The notes: a model not told the origin generated them from the sequence alone. A DNA stretch of 64,000 nucleotides from Lelliottia nimipressuralis (GCF_004115925.1 NZ_SDDX01000030.1:1-64000), one strand, 5' to 3'. Positions 11,046-22,931 are shown, counted from the stretch's first letter. Numbers and translations: made by a program.

Positions 11046-12065
11046 ATGTCGAAGATAAAAAGCTATGCCGCGCCGCAGGCAGGTGCAGACCTTGAACTGT
11101 ACGAATACGATGCGGGCGAGCTGAAAGCAGAAGACGTCGAAGTCCAGGTCGATTATTGCGGGATCTGCCACTCAGACCTGTCTATGATCGACAACGAATG
11201 GGGCATCTCAAGCTATCCGCTGGTTGCCGGTCACGAAGTGATTGGCCGCGTGGTGGCACTGGGTACAGCAGCGCAGGACAAAGGGCTAAAAGTCGGCCAG
11301 CGCGTCGGCATTGGCTGGACCGCTCGTAGCTGCGGCCATTGCGATGCCTGTATTAGCGGCAACCAGATCAACTGTCTGGAAGGCGCAGTTCCTACCATCC
11401 TCAATAAAGGCGGTTTCGCCGACAAACTTCGCGCCGACTGGCAGTGGGTTATCCCGTTGCCCGACAGCATTGATATCGAATCCGCCGGCCCGCTACTGTG
11501 CGGCGGTATCACCGTTTTCAAACCACTTCTGATGCATCACGTCACTGCCACCAGCCGCGTCGGCGTGATTGGGATCGGCGGTTTAGGCCATATCGCCATC
11601 AAATTACTGCACGCGATGGGCTGCGAAGTGACTGCCTTTAGCTCCAATCCGGCGAAAGAGAAAGAAGTGCTGGCGATGGGGGCTGATAAAGTGGTCAACA
11701 GCCGCGATCCGGAACTGCTGAAAGCGCTGGCCGGTCAGTTCGATCTGATCATCAACACCGTCAATGTCGATCTCGACTGGCAGCCGTACTTTGAAGCACT
11801 GGCATACGGCGGGAATTTCCACACCGTCGGTGCGGTGCTGAAGCCGCTTCCGGTTCCGGCATTCACCCTGATTGGCGGCGACCGCAGCATTTCCGGATCT
11901 GCGACCGGTACCCCGTTTGAATTGCGCAAACTGATGAAGTTCGCGGGACGCACCAAAGTAGCGCCAACTACCGAACTCTACCCGATGTCGAAAATCAACG
12001 AAGCCATCCAGCATGTGCGTGACGGTAAAGCCCGTTATCGTGTGGTGTTGAAAGCGGACTTCTGA
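11046..12065 (+). CDS. ahr: NADPH-dependent aldehyde reductase Ahr
   Basis: Zinc-dependent medium-chain alcohol dehydrogenase (formerly YjgB) reducing a broad range of aldehydes. 339 aa from [10 protein letters not shown], the E. coli length; a longer in-frame start 14 codons upstream is rejected because GGGGGAAAG precedes this ATG. Catalytic-zinc motif CGICHSD (about 37-43) and GHE; structural-zinc cysteines in [14 protein letters not shown]; Rossmann motif GIGGLGH (about 180). A pair of REP units separates it from the convergent dihydroxyacetone kinase. Confidence 0.95.
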   Translation: MSKIKSYAAPQAGADLELYEYDAGELKAEDVEVQVDYCGICHSDLSMIDNEWGISSYPLVAGHEVIGRVVALGTAAQDKGLKVGQRVGIGWTARSCGHCDACISGNQINCLEGAVPTILNKGGFADKLRADWQWVIPLPDSIDIESAGPLLCGGITVFKPLLMHHVTATSRVGVIGIGGLGHIAIKLLHAMGCEVTAFSSNPAKEKEVLAMGADKVVNSRDPELLKALAGQFDLIINTVNVDLDWQPYFEALAYGGNFHTVGAVLKPLPVPAFTLIGGDRSISGSATGTPFELRKLMKFAGRTKVAPTTELYPMSKINEAIQHVRDGKARYRVVLKADF

Positions 12066-12073
12066 CATTAATC

Positions 12074-12144
12074 GCCCGGTAGCGTTTTGCTTACCGGGCC
12101 GATAACACTCAATCGTTGGCCGGGTAAGGCAACCGCCACCCGGC
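12074..12144. repeat. two REP units between ahr and dhaK
   Basis: GCCCGGTAGC...GCTTACCGGGC (12074-12099) and GCCGGGTAAGGC...GCCACCCGGC (12119-12144): two imperfect palindromes of REP type in the gap between two convergent genes, the usual place for such a BIME. The second is the familiar enterobacterial core. Confidence 0.75.
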
Positions 12145-12154
12145 ACATTTCACA

Positions 12155-13792
12155 CTATCGCGCGAGCGCCGCAAAAACTTCCGCAACAGCCACCGCCCCT
12201 GGATCCGTCACCCCGTCCAGATTCTCTTTATTCACATACGACGAACGCCCCGCGCCAGCTTTTTGCATACTGGCCGTCGCGTCGGCCCCTTTCTTCGCCG
12301 CCTGTGCAGCAGCCTGGAGGTCGCTCTTCAGCAACGCTTCCAGCGCCGGTTGCAGCGCATCGATCAACGTGCGATCGCCGAGATCCGCTCCGCCGTACTG
12401 CTTCATTTGCGCAAGCCCACTGAGGAGAGCATCCGCCAGCGGTTTGCCGTCGTGAAGCACTTGCCCGGCAGCAGTAAAGAAGATCGACATCAACACCCCG
12501 CTCGATCCGCCCATCACCGTTGCCAGTCGCTCGCCCGTCAACAGCAGCAGTTTCGGGACGTCGTTCAGCGGTAGCTGCTTCTCTTGCAATAACTGCGCAA
12601 TGTCCCGCGCGCCTTGCGCAAAGGTCGAACCCGTATCGCCGTCACCCACTTTTGCATCCAGCGCATTCAAGCGATTCTCCAGATCGACCAGCGTTTGCGT
12701 CGCCGCCGCAACCAAAGCCGCCACCTGCGCGTTGTCAGAAGGCGCATAGTCCACGCGATCCTGTATAGCCGTATGCGGCAACGTGCGCAGCGGCGCAAAC
12801 GCCACTGGTTTTTGCCAGCCGATGGTCTCGACAGGCTCATTAATCGCCCGTTCAAAGGTCTCGTTTAGCCTGAGCAGCGACAGAGAAAAGCCCTTCATGT
12901 CCAGCGAGCTCACCAGCGGTGCGGGGCCGATGAGATACGCGATCTGATCCTGTAGCGCCGAATGCGCCAGCTCTTTCGTCAGCAGCGCCATTTCCAGCGC
13001 AGACACGCCGCCGAGATTGTTAATCAGCACCGCAAAACGTCCGTCACCCGCCTTCTCTTTGAGCGGCGCGATCAGCTTGTCGATAATGGTTTTGCTGTTT
13101 TGCGTATCCAGCACCGACGCCCCCGGCTCGCCGTGAATGCCCAGACCCAGCTCGACATGCCCTTGCTTAATACGCCCCTCTTCGTCATCGCTTCCCGGCA
13201 GATTGCAGGTCTGCATCGCCACACCCAGGCTCCACAGGTTTTCGCAGGCCTGTTGCGCAATATCCCGGACCTCACTCAGCGATTTCCCTTTTTCGGCCGC
13301 AAAACCTGCAATTTTGTGGACCAGCGCGGTACCCGCAATGCCGCGCGGCTGTTTGTTGTCCGGAAGCGCGATGTCATCAGCCACAATCACCATCTCGACT
13401 TTCAGTCCGTAGCGTTTGGCCTTTTCCGCTGCGAGGCCGAAATTCAGGCGATCGCCGGTGTAATTTTTAACGATCAGCAGGCAACCACGATCGCCCGTCA
13501 CCGCCACGATGGCATTCAGCACCGCGTCGACGCTCGGGGACGCAAACAGATCCCCGCACACTGCAGCGGTTAACATCCCTTTGCCGACAAATCCGGCGTG
13601 CGCCGGTTCGTGGCCGGAACCCCCACCGGAAATCACCGCCACTCGGCTCTTATCCCAGTCACTGCGCGCGACCACGCGGATGGCCGGATCGATATCGAGT
13701 TTGACCAAATTGCCGTGTGGCGCGGAGATCAGTATGCCTTCAATGGCGTCATTGACCAGCTGTTTGCGGTCATTAAAAAAGAATCTGGACAT
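12155..13792 (-). CDS. dhaK: ATP-dependent dihydroxyacetone kinase, DhaK-DhaL fusion
   Basis: Phosphorylates dihydroxyacetone (and possibly glyceraldehyde) with ATP. 545 aa from MSRFFFNDR, preceded by GGAAAG; the longer frame has no homologous N-terminus. The N-terminal DhaK domain (1-330) has SGGGSGHEPAH, KNYTGDRLNF and LGIHGEPGA, whose His binds the substrate covalently in the Citrobacter freundii enzyme. The C-terminal DhaL domain (about 355-545) has the Mg-ADP aspartates in DAKVGDGDTGST and GGSSGVL. The fusion is the single-chain ATP type, not the PTS-dependent DhaKLM type. It stands alone: no glycerol dehydrogenase or DhaR is next to it. It diverges from yjgR. It is not in this position in E. 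coli K-12. Confidence 0.92.
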   Translation of the reverse strand: MSRFFFNDRKQLVNDAIEGILISAPHGNLVKLDIDPAIRVVARSDWDKSRVAVISGGGSGHEPAHAGFVGKGMLTAAVCGDLFASPSVDAVLNAIVAVTGDRGCLLIVKNYTGDRLNFGLAAEKAKRYGLKVEMVIVADDIALPDNKQPRGIAGTALVHKIAGFAAEKGKSLSEVRDIAQQACENLWSLGVAMQTCNLPGSDDEEGRIKQGHVELGLGIHGEPGASVLDTQNSKTIIDKLIAPLKEKAGDGRFAVLINNLGGVSALEMALLTKELAHSALQDQIAYLIGPAPLVSSLDMKGFSLSLLRLNETFERAINEPVETIGWQKPVAFAPLRTLPHTAIQDRVDYAPSDNAQVAALVAAATQTLVDLENRLNALDAKVGDGDTGSTFAQGARDIAQLLQEKQLPLNDVPKLLLLTGERLATVMGGSSGVLMSIFFTAAGQVLHDGKPLADALLSGLAQMKQYGGADLGDRTLIDALQPALEALLKSDLQAAAQAAKKGADATASMQKAGAGRSSYVNKENLDGVTDPGAVAVAEVFAALAR

Positions 13793-13929
13793 AGCTTTCC
13801 AACTTTTTGTGAATCGTATGCAAAAGCATAGTCCGCGCTGGGTAATGCGCCGCAAAGTCAGGAATTTACTGAGTCAAATTGCCGTCAGGTTGCCTATACT
13901 CGACGCAGGACAAAGAGAGGAAGCGCACC

Positions 13930-15432
13930 ATGAGTACACCACTGCTGATTGCCCGGACGCTGGATAAAGAGTTGTTCCTGTTGCCCGGAATGGCGAACCG
14001 CCACGGGCTGATTACCGGCGCCACCGGGACGGGGAAAACCGTGACTCTGCAAAAACTGGCGGAGTCTTTTTCCAGTATTGGCGTGCCGGTCTTTATGGCT
14101 GACGTGAAAGGCGATTTAACCGGCATCGCCCAGGAGGGGACAGCGTCAGAAAAACTGCTTGAGCGGCTGAAAAACATCGGCGTGACCGACTGGCAGCCGC
14201 AGGCGAATCCTGTGGTGGTGTGGGATATTTTCGGTGAGAAAGGCCATCCCGTGCGCGCGACCGTCTCGGATCTCGGCCCGCTGCTGCTGGCACGGCTTCT
14301 TAATCTTAACGACGTCCAGTCCGGCGTGTTGAATATCATTTTCCGCATTGCCGACGATCAGGGCTTGCTGCTACTTGATTTTAAAGATCTGCGCGCGATT
14401 ACCCAGTACATTGGCGATAACGCCAAATCCTTCCAGAACCAGTACGGAAATATCAGCCCCGCATCAGTGGGCGCTATTCAGCGCGGATTACTCACCCTTG
14501 AGCAGCAGGGCGCAGAGCATTTCTTCGGCGAACCCATGCTGGATATCAAAGACTGGATGCGTACCGACAGTAACGGCATAGGGATCATCAACATCCTGAG
14601 CGCCGAAAAGCTCTATCAGATGCCGAAACTCTACGCCGCCAGCCTGCTGTGGATGCTTTCAGAACTCTATGAACAGCTACCGGAAGCGGGCGATCTGGAG
14701 AAACCCAAGATTGTGTTCTTCTTTGACGAAGCGCATCTGCTGTTCAGCGACGCCCCACAGGTTCTGCTGGATAAAATCGAACAGGTGATTCGTCTGATCC
14801 GTTCCAAAGGTGTGGGCGTCTATTTTGTCTCGCAGAACCCATCCGACATTCCCGATAACGTGCTGGGCCAGCTCGGGAATCGCGTGCAGCACGCGCTGCG
14901 TGCTTTTACTCCGAAAGATCAAAAAGCGGTTAAAGCGGCGGCGCAAACCATGCGCGCGAACCCTGCGTTTGATACGGAAGAGGCGATTCAGGCGCTCGGC
15001 ACCGGGGAAGCGCTCATCTCATTCCTTGATGCCAAAGGCAGCCCGTCCGTTGTCGAACGCGCAATGGTTATCGCGCCGTTCTCTCGCATGGGGCCGGTGA
15101 CGGACGACGAGCGTAACGCGCTGATCAACCACTCGCCGGTTTACGGCAAATACGAGGATGAAGTGGATCGTGAGTCCGCGTTTGAGATGCTGCAAAAAGG
15201 GGTCCAGACGAGTACCGAGAAGCAGCAAGCTCCAGCGGCTAAAGGGAGTGACGTTGCCGTTGACGACGGCATTCTCGGCGGGCTGAAAGATATTCTCTTT
15301 GGCAGCACCGGCCCACGCGGCGGCAAACGCGATGGCGTGGTGCAGACGATGGCTAAAAGCGCCGCGCGGCAGGTGACGAATCAGATTGTGCGCGGCATGC
15401 TGGGGAGCTTACTGGGTGGACGACGTCGGTAG
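13930..15432 (+). CDS. yjgR: HerA/VirB4-like P-loop ATPase YjgR (DUF853)
   Basis: Predicted cytosolic NTPase of the HerA-FtsK superfamily; cellular role not established. 500 aa from [11 protein letters not shown], the E. coli length, with GAGGAAG upstream. Walker A GATGTGKT at about 31-38 and Walker B FFFDEAH near 268. The C-terminus GSLLGGRRR is intact. Its last 24 bases overlap the 3' end of the convergent yhcC. TATACT at 13895-13900 is a possible -10. Confidence 0.93.
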   Translation: MSTPLLIARTLDKELFLLPGMANRHGLITGATGTGKTVTLQKLAESFSSIGVPVFMADVKGDLTGIAQEGTASEKLLERLKNIGVTDWQPQANPVVVWDIFGEKGHPVRATVSDLGPLLLARLLNLNDVQSGVLNIIFRIADDQGLLLLDFKDLRAITQYIGDNAKSFQNQYGNISPASVGAIQRGLLTLEQQGAEHFFGEPMLDIKDWMRTDSNGIGIINILSAEKLYQMPKLYAASLLWMLSELYEQLPEAGDLEKPKIVFFFDEAHLLFSDAPQVLLDKIEQVIRLIRSKGVGVYFVSQNPSDIPDNVLGQLGNRVQHALRAFTPKDQKAVKAAAQTMRANPAFDTEEAIQALGTGEALISFLDAKGSPSVVERAMVIAPFSRMGPVTDDERNALINHSPVYGKYEDEVDRESAFEMLQKGVQTSTEKQQAPAAKGSDVAVDDGILGGLKDILFGSTGPRGGKRDGVVQTMAKSAARQVTNQIVRGMLGSLLGGRRR

Positions 15433-16353
15433 CGGGGAGATCCACGGCGTACCTAACGCCGAGCCTTGCACACCGTGCTGGTTCAGATAACGATCCAGTT
15501 CGACCATCCCCGTCCAGCGGTTCTCGCACCACAGCGGCGCGAGAAGCGTTGGGCGGCGTGCGCTGGCAGAGATGCGGTGGTAAATCACCTCCGGCGGCGT
15601 GTGGCGGATCATCTCCCCTGCCGTCACGGTGTACTCGTCCAGCGCAATGCCATTTAACCGCCCGGCTTCCCAGGCTTTCGCCATGGTGCTTCCGGTTACA
15701 ATATGCAGAGGGTGGAGCTTAATGCCATCCACGCCTGTCTCTACAACTCTTTCCAGGGTTTCCAGACCGTGCTGCTGCCCTTCTCCCGGCAGGCCGACAA
15801 TCAGATGCGAACAGACCTTTAAACCGCGCTCCCGCGCCAGTCGGGTTGTTTTCTGGTAACAGGCAAAATCATGACCACGATTGATCCGATGCAGTGTTTT
15901 GTCATGCGCGGTCTGCAATCCCAGCTCCAGCCAGATTTCGTAGCCCAGATCTTTATATTCGCTCAGTAAATCCAGTACAGCTTCAGGTACGCAGTCCGGG
16001 CGCGTACCGACACAAAGCCCGACGATATTCGCCTGGCTTACGGCCTGCTGATACATGGAGCGCAGCACCTGCACTTCTGCATAGGTGCTGGTGTAGGCCT
16101 GGAAATAGGCCAGATACTGTTTTGCGCGGTTAACGAGACTCGCCTGATGGGAAAGCTGCTCGGCGATAGAGTTATGCTGCTGCGCCTCATCGGCAAAAGA
16201 GGCCACATTACAGAAAGTGCAGCCGCCACGCCCGATGGTGCCATCGCGATTGGGGCAGCTAAAACCGCCGTGCAGCGTGAGCTTATGAACCTTTTGCCCG
16301 TAGCGGCGTGAAAGATCCCCACCAAACATGTTGACTAATTTCTGTAACTGCAT
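15409..16353 (-). CDS. yhcC: radical SAM protein YhcC
   Basis: Radical SAM enzyme of unknown substrate (Elp3-like/TIGR01212 family). 314 aa from [12 protein letters not shown], chosen because E. coli YhcC starts there; a start 14 codons upstream is in frame but unmatched. The cluster cysteines are in [16 protein letters not shown]. Odd feature: the C-terminus reads [14 protein letters not shown], where E. coli ends GRPWLPPTE. The extra residues are encoded inside the antisense 3' end of yjgR, so the relocated block appears to have replaced the native stop. E. coli has arcB directly downstream. Confidence 0.93.
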   Translation of the reverse strand: MQLQKLVNMFGGDLSRRYGQKVHKLTLHGGFSCPNRDGTIGRGGCTFCNVASFADEAQQHNSIAEQLSHQASLVNRAKQYLAYFQAYTSTYAEVQVLRSMYQQAVSQANIVGLCVGTRPDCVPEAVLDLLSEYKDLGYEIWLELGLQTAHDKTLHRINRGHDFACYQKTTRLARERGLKVCSHLIVGLPGEGQQHGLETLERVVETGVDGIKLHPLHIVTGSTMAKAWEAGRLNGIALDEYTVTAGEMIRHTPPEVIYHRISASARRPTLLAPLWCENRWTGMVELDRYLNQHGVQGSALGTPWISPLPTSSTQ

Positions 16354-16395
16354 AATCTGATAGACCGTCCCGTAGAAAGGGGACAAGCCTGCCAT

Positions 16396-16946
16396 TTTTA
16401 GCCTCTGTTGGCGATGACCTGGATCAATCGCCCTGGACGGCTATTATTCCTTTGAATAAAAACTCACTATTACTGCAATTTCATTCATCACCCTGGCAAT
16501 TACTTTTCCTTATGTTCGCGGGGATTTTTTCACTTATCGCCCTCTGGCAGTAAAACAGTGCGATTATGCAACTTGATCGCCCGTACCAGATTATTATCCT
16601 GCAAAAAACCCGCCATTCAGCACGGCAAAGGGATAATACCGCTTTCAGATAGTGAGTCAGATCACACTCCCTCGCGCCTTCCCCCTCTCTTTTGCGGCTG
16701 CAAAACTGATTAAATCTCGTTTATATTCAAAGCAATAACTCACCTTTAGCACATTTTTGTATAAATAAGATTGCCATTTGACCTGTGTATCAATTCCCGA
16801 TAAGTTGGAAATCCGCTGGAAGCTTTCTGGATAAGCAGCCTGCTTATCATATTTATGCAGTAATTGAGATTCCCTCTGAAGCAAGTCCTCAAACTTGTTT
16901 GACCTGTGCGAAAAGGAAATGAAGAGGGCGAATGCGAGGTGCGCGT
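16396..16946. promoter_or_regulatory. upstream region of gltBD and yhcC
   Basis: 551 bp without a gene. It holds the divergent yhcC promoter and the gltBD control region; in E. coli gltBD is activated by Lrp and IHF from far-upstream sites. AT-rich tracts are frequent (for example 16440-16520), but no Lrp or IHF site can be assigned by eye. A perfect palindrome GATAAGCA-GCC-TGCTTATC lies at 16830-16848, in a place where it could act as an operator or a leader hairpin. Confidence 0.5.
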
Positions 16947-17036
16947 ATGAAACGCAAACCCCGTCGCCGCGCTCTTTCTGTGCCTGTGCGCCACGGTTCA
17001 GTGGGGAGTCCCGAAGAGCCTGGGGAGGTTCACTGA
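16947..17036 (+). CDS. 29-aa upstream ORF (leader peptide) of gltB
   Basis: ATG at 16947 with GAGG 7 nt upstream; peptide MKRKPRRRALSVPVR, then HGSVGSPEEPGEVH, stop TGA at 17034-17036. The gltB ATG is at 17038, one base after the stop, so translation is likely coupled. An older, longer annotation of E. coli GltB that I remember began with a very similar stretch (MTRKPRRHALSVPVRSGSE), which suggests a conserved, coding, very basic peptide. Here a TGA separates it clearly from gltB. It contains no run of Glu or Gln codons typical of an attenuator. Function unknown. Confidence 0.6.
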   Translation: MKRKPRRRALSVPVRHGSVGSPEEPGEVH

Positions 17037-17037
17037 T

Positions 17038-20000
17038 ATGTTGTACGATAAATCCCTTGAGAAGGATAACTGTGGTTTCGGCCTGATCGCCCACATAGAA
17101 GGCGAACCTAGCCACAAGGTAGTGCGTACCGCTATACACGCACTGGCCCGTATGCAGCACCGTGGTGCAATCCTCGCTGATGGTAAAACCGGCGATGGTT
17201 GTGGCTTGCTGCTACAAAAACCGGATCGTTTCTTCCGCATCGTTGCGCAAGAGCGCGGCTGGCGTTTAGCCAAAAACTACGCTGTCGGCATGCTGTTCCT
17301 GAATCAGGATCCTGAAAAAGCTGCCGCCTCACGCCGCATCGTCGAAGAAGAACTTCAACGCGAAACCCTGTCGATTGTCGGCTGGCGCAATGTGCCAACC
17401 AACGAAGGGGTGCTCGGTGAAATTGCCCTCTCCTCGCTGCCACGTATCGAACAGATTTTTGTGAATGCGCCTGCGGGCTGGCGTCCGCGCGATATGGAAC
17501 GCCGCCTGTTTATTGCCCGTCGCCGCATCGAAAAACGTTTGCAGGACGATAAAGAGTTCTACGTCTGTAGCCTCTCGAACCTGGTGAACATCTATAAAGG
17601 TCTGTGTATGCCGGCTGACCTGCCGCGCTTCTACCTGGACCTCGCGGACCTGCGTCTGGAGTCGGCCATTTGCCTCTTCCACCAGCGCTTCTCCACCAAC
17701 ACCGTTCCACGCTGGCCGCTGGCTCAGCCTTTCCGCTACCTGGCGCACAACGGTGAGATCAACACCATCACCGGTAACCGCCAGTGGGCGCGCGCGCGTA
17801 CCTATAAATTCCAGACTCCGCTGATCCCGGATCTGCATGACGCCGCCCCGTTCGTCAACGAAACCGGCTCTGACTCCAGCTCGATGGATAACATGCTCGA
17901 ACTGCTGCTGGCAGGCGGGATGGATATCGTACGTGCAATGCGTCTGCTTGTTCCGCCAGCCTGGCAGAACAACCCGGATATGGACCCGGACCTGCGCGCG
18001 TTCTTCGACTTTAACTCCATGCACATGGAGCCGTGGGACGGCCCGGCAGGCATCGTTATGTCCGATGGTCGCTACGCCGCCTGTAACCTCGACCGTAACG
18101 GTCTGCGCCCGGCGCGCTACGTCATCACCAAAGACAAGCTGATCACCTGCGCGTCCGAAGTGGGGATCTGGGATTACCAGCCTGACGAAGTGGTCGAAAA
18201 AGGCCGCGTCGGCCCTGGCGAACTGATGGTTATCGACACCCGCAGCGGGCGCATTCTGCACTCGACGGAAACCGATGACGATCTGAAAAGCCGCCATCCG
18301 TACAAAGAGTGGATGGAGACAAACGTCCGCCGTCTGGTGCCGTTCGAAGATCTGTCGAACGAAGAAGTCGGCAGCCGCGAGCTGGACGACGATACCCTCG
18401 CCAGCTACCAGAAACAGTTTAACTACAGCGCCGAAGAGCTGGATTCTGTTATCCGCGTCCTCGGCGAAAATGGCCAGGAAGCGGTCGGCTCAATGGGTGA
18501 TGATACCCCGTTTGCCGTGCTCTCCAGCCAGCCACGCATCATTTACGATTATTTCCGCCAGCAGTTTGCGCAGGTGACCAACCCGCCAATCGATCCGCTG
18601 CGCGAAGCGCACGTGATGTCGTTGGCCACCAGTATCGGTCGCGAGATGAACGTCTTCTGCGAAGCCGAAGGCCAGGCGCACCGCCTGAGCTTTAAGTCGC
18701 CGATTCTGCTGTACTCCGATTTCAAACAGCTCACCACCATGACTGAGGAGCACTACCGCGCCGACACGCTCGATATTACCTTTGACGTGACCGAAGCGAG
18801 CCTCGAAGAGACGGTGAAAGCCCTGTGTGATAAGGCCGAGCAGATGGTCCGTAACGGCACCGTTCTGCTGGTGCTGTCTGACCGCAACATCGCTAAAAAC
18901 CGCCTGCCGGTTCCGGCTCCGATGGCGGTGGGTGCCATTCAGACCCGCCTGGTGGATAAGAGCCTGCGCTGTGACGCCAACATCATTGTTGAAACGGCAA
19001 GCGCCCGCGACCCGCACCACTTCGCCGTGCTGCTAGGCTTCGGTGCGACGGCCATCTATCCGTACCTGGCTTACGAAACGCTGGCGAAGCTGGTCGACGG
19101 CCATGCTATCGAGAAAGATTACCGTACCGTGATGCTGAACTACCGTAACGGCATCAACAAAGGTCTGTACAAGATCATGTCCAAAATGGGCATCTCGACC
19201 ATCGCCTCTTACCGCTGCTCGAAACTGTTCGAAGCGGTCGGTCTGCACGATGATGTCGCAGATCTCTGCTTCCAGGGCGTGATCAGCCGTATCGGCGGTG
19301 CCGGGTTCTCTGACTTCCAGCAGGACCTGCTGAACCTGTCCAAACGCGCATGGCTGGCGCGCAAACCGCTGGATCAAGGCGGTCTGCTGAAATACGTCCA
19401 CGGCGGCGAATACCACGCCTACAATCCGGACGTGGTGCGCACCCTGCAACAGGCGGTTCAGAGCGGCGAATACAGCGATTATCAGCAGTATTCCAGACTG
19501 GTAAATGAGCGCCCGGCGGCTACGCTGCGCGATCTGCTGGCGGTGAATCCGAACGGCGAAACCGTCAGCATTGATGACGTTGAACCGGCCAGCGAACTGT
19601 ATAAACGCTTTGATACTGCGGCGATGTCCATCGGCGCACTCAGCCCGGAAGCCCACGAAGCGCTGGCCGAAGCGATGAACAGCATCGGCGGTAACTCGAA
19701 CTCCGGCGAAGGCGGCGAAGATCCTGCGCGTTACGGCACCAACAAAGTGTCGCGCATTAAGCAGGTGGCTTCTGGTCGCTTTGGCGTGACGCCTGCGTAC
19801 CTGGTCAACGCCGACGTGATTCAGATTAAAGTTGCGCAAGGTGCGAAGCCGGGCGAAGGCGGTCAGTTACCGGGTGATAAAGTCACGCCGTACATCGCCA
19901 AACTGCGCTACTCCGTGCCGGGCGTAACACTGATCTCTCCTCCGCCGCACCACGATATTTACTCTATCGAGGATTTGGCGCAGCTGATTTTCGACCTGAA

Positions 20001-21498
20001 ACAGGTCAACCCGAAAGCGATGATCTCCGTGAAGCTGGTTTCCGAACCGGGCGTGGGCACGATCGCCACCGGTGTGGCAAAAGCCTACGCGGACCTGATC
20101 ACCATCGCAGGTTATGACGGCGGGACAGGCGCAAGCCCACTCTCCTCCGTGAAATACGCGGGCTGTCCGTGGGAGCTGGGCCTTGTGGAAACACAACAGG
20201 CGCTGGTGGCTAACGGCCTGCGTCACAAGATCCGTCTGCAGGTGGATGGCGGCCTGAAAACCGGTCTCGATATCATCAAAGCCGCGATTCTCGGCGCAGA
20301 AAGCTTCGGCTTTGGCACCGGGCCAATGGTGGCGCTGGGCTGTAAATACCTGCGTATTTGTCACCTGAACAACTGCGCAACGGGTGTGGCAACTCAGGAC
20401 GAAAAACTGCGTAAGAACCACTACCACGGCCTGCCGTTCAAAGTGACTAACTACTTTGAATTTATCGCCCGCGAAACTCGCGAGCTGATGGCACAGCTGG
20501 GTGTGAAGCGTCTGGTCGATCTGATTGGCCGTACCGACCTGCTGAAAGAGCTGGAAGGGTTTACCGCCAAGCAGCAGAAACTGGAGCTGTCCCGTCTGCT
20601 GGAAACCGCCGAGCCGCACGCAGGCAAAGCCGTTTACTGCACCGAGAACAACCCGCCGTTCGACAATGGCGTGCTGAACGCGCAGCTGCTGCAGCAGGCG
20701 AAATCGTATGTTGATGACAAACAGAGCAAAACGTTCTGGTTGGATATCCGCAACACCGACCGCTCCGTAGGCGCTACGCTCTCTGGCTATATCGCGCAAA
20801 CCCATGGCGATCAGGGGCTGGCAGCCGATCCTATTACCGCGCACTTCAGCGGTACGGCGGGTCAGAGCTTCGGCGTCTGGAACGCCGGCGGCGTTGAGCT
20901 GTACCTGACTGGCGATGCCAATGACTACGTCGGCAAAGGCATGGCGGGCGGTCTGCTGGCGGTGCGTCCTCCGGTTGGGTCTGCGTTCCGCAGCCACGAA
21001 GCGAGCATCATCGGTAACACCTGTCTGTACGGCGCGACGGGCGGACGTCTGTTTGCCGCAGGCCGTGCGGGCGAGCGTTTTGCGGTACGTAACTCCGGTG
21101 CCATCACGGTGGTTGAAGGTATCGGCGATAACGGCTGTGAATACATGACCGGCGGGATTGTCTGCGTAATGGGCAAAACCGGCGTGAACTTCGGCGCAGG
21201 CATGACGGGCGGTTTCGCCTATGTCCTGGACGAAGACGGTGAGTTCCGTAAACGCGTTAACCCGGAACTGGTAGAAGTGCTGGACGTTGAAACACTGGCG
21301 ATCCACGAGGAACATCTGCGCGGTCTGATTACCGAGCATGTGCAGCATACCGGTTCTTCGCGCGGCGAAGAGATCCTGGCGAACTGGCCAGCATTCTCGG
21401 CGAAATTCGCGTTGGTTAAACCGAAGTCCAGCGATGTTAAAGCACTGTTGGGTCACCGTAGTCGTAGCGCAGCAGAGCTGCGTGTGCAGGCGCAGTAA
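17038..21498 (+). CDS. gltB: glutamate synthase (NADPH) large subunit
   Basis: Alpha subunit of GOGAT: releases ammonia from glutamine and forms glutamate from 2-oxoglutarate. 1486 aa. A short propeptide MLYDKSLEKDN precedes Cys12, the N-terminal nucleophile of the class II amidotransferase domain (12 to about 430), followed by the central domain, the FMN/[3Fe-4S] synthase domain (cysteines in CKYLRICHLNNC near residue 1110) and the C-terminal GXGXG beta-helix (about 1250-1486). Start supported by GGGGAGG and the coupled leader ORF. gltD follows after 9 bp. Confidence 0.98.
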   Translation: MLYDKSLEKDNCGFGLIAHIEGEPSHKVVRTAIHALARMQHRGAILADGKTGDGCGLLLQKPDRFFRIVAQERGWRLAKNYAVGMLFLNQDPEKAAASRRIVEEELQRETLSIVGWRNVPTNEGVLGEIALSSLPRIEQIFVNAPAGWRPRDMERRLFIARRRIEKRLQDDKEFYVCSLSNLVNIYKGLCMPADLPRFYLDLADLRLESAICLFHQRFSTNTVPRWPLAQPFRYLAHNGEINTITGNRQWARARTYKFQTPLIPDLHDAAPFVNETGSDSSSMDNMLELLLAGGMDIVRAMRLLVPPAWQNNPDMDPDLRAFFDFNSMHMEPWDGPAGIVMSDGRYAACNLDRNGLRPARYVITKDKLITCASEVGIWDYQPDEVVEKGRVGPGELMVIDTRSGRILHSTETDDDLKSRHPYKEWMETNVRRLVPFEDLSNEEVGSRELDDDTLASYQKQFNYSAEELDSVIRVLGENGQEAVGSMGDDTPFAVLSSQPRIIYDYFRQQFAQVTNPPIDPLREAHVMSLATSIGREMNVFCEAEGQAHRLSFKSPILLYSDFKQLTTMTEEHYRADTLDITFDVTEASLEETVKALCDKAEQMVRNGTVLLVLSDRNIAKNRLPVPAPMAVGAIQTRLVDKSLRCDANIIVETASARDPHHFAVLLGFGATAIYPYLAYETLAKLVDGHAIEKDYRTVMLNYRNGINKGLYKIMSKMGISTIASYRCSKLFEAVGLHDDVADLCFQGVISRIGGAGFSDFQQDLLNLSKRAWLARKPLDQGGLLKYVHGGEYHAYNPDVVRTLQQAVQSGEYSDYQQYSRLVNERPAATLRDLLAVNPNGETVSIDDVEPASELYKRFDTAAMSIGALSPEAHEALAEAMNSIGGNSNSGEGGEDPARYGTNKVSRIKQVASGRFGVTPAYLVNADVIQIKVAQGAKPGEGGQLPGDKVTPYIAKLRYSVPGVTLISPPPHHDIYSIEDLAQLIFDLKQVNPKAMISVKLVSEPGVGTIATGVAKAYADLITIAGYDGGTGASPLSSVKYAGCPWELGLVETQQALVANGLRHKIRLQVDGGLKTGLDIIKAAILGAESFGFGTGPMVALGCKYLRICHLNNCATGVATQDEKLRKNHYHGLPFKVTNYFEFIARETRELMAQLGVKRLVDLIGRTDLLKELEGFTAKQQKLELSRLLETAEPHAGKAVYCTENNPPFDNGVLNAQLLQQAKSYVDDKQSKTFWLDIRNTDRSVGATLSGYIAQTHGDQGLAADPITAHFSGTAGQSFGVWNAGGVELYLTGDANDYVGKGMAGGLLAVRPPVGSAFRSHEASIIGNTCLYGATGGRLFAAGRAGERFAVRNSGAITVVEGIGDNGCEYMTGGIVCVMGKTGVNFGAGMTGGFAYVLDEDGEFRKRVNPELVEVLDVETLAIHEEHLRGLITEHVQHTGSSRGEEILANWPAFSAKFALVKPKSSDVKALLGHRSRSAAELRVQAQ

Positions 21499-22926
<1,428 letters not shown>

Positions 22927-22931
22927 AAGCG

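Noticed and set aside
16657..17160. 167-codon minus-strand frame in the gltB upstream region
   Set aside because: It runs into the 5' end of gltB antisense and has no homology; the region is better explained as regulatory.
19867..21456. 529-codon open frame antisense to gltB
   Set aside because: Same reason: gltB is full-length and conserved on the other strand.
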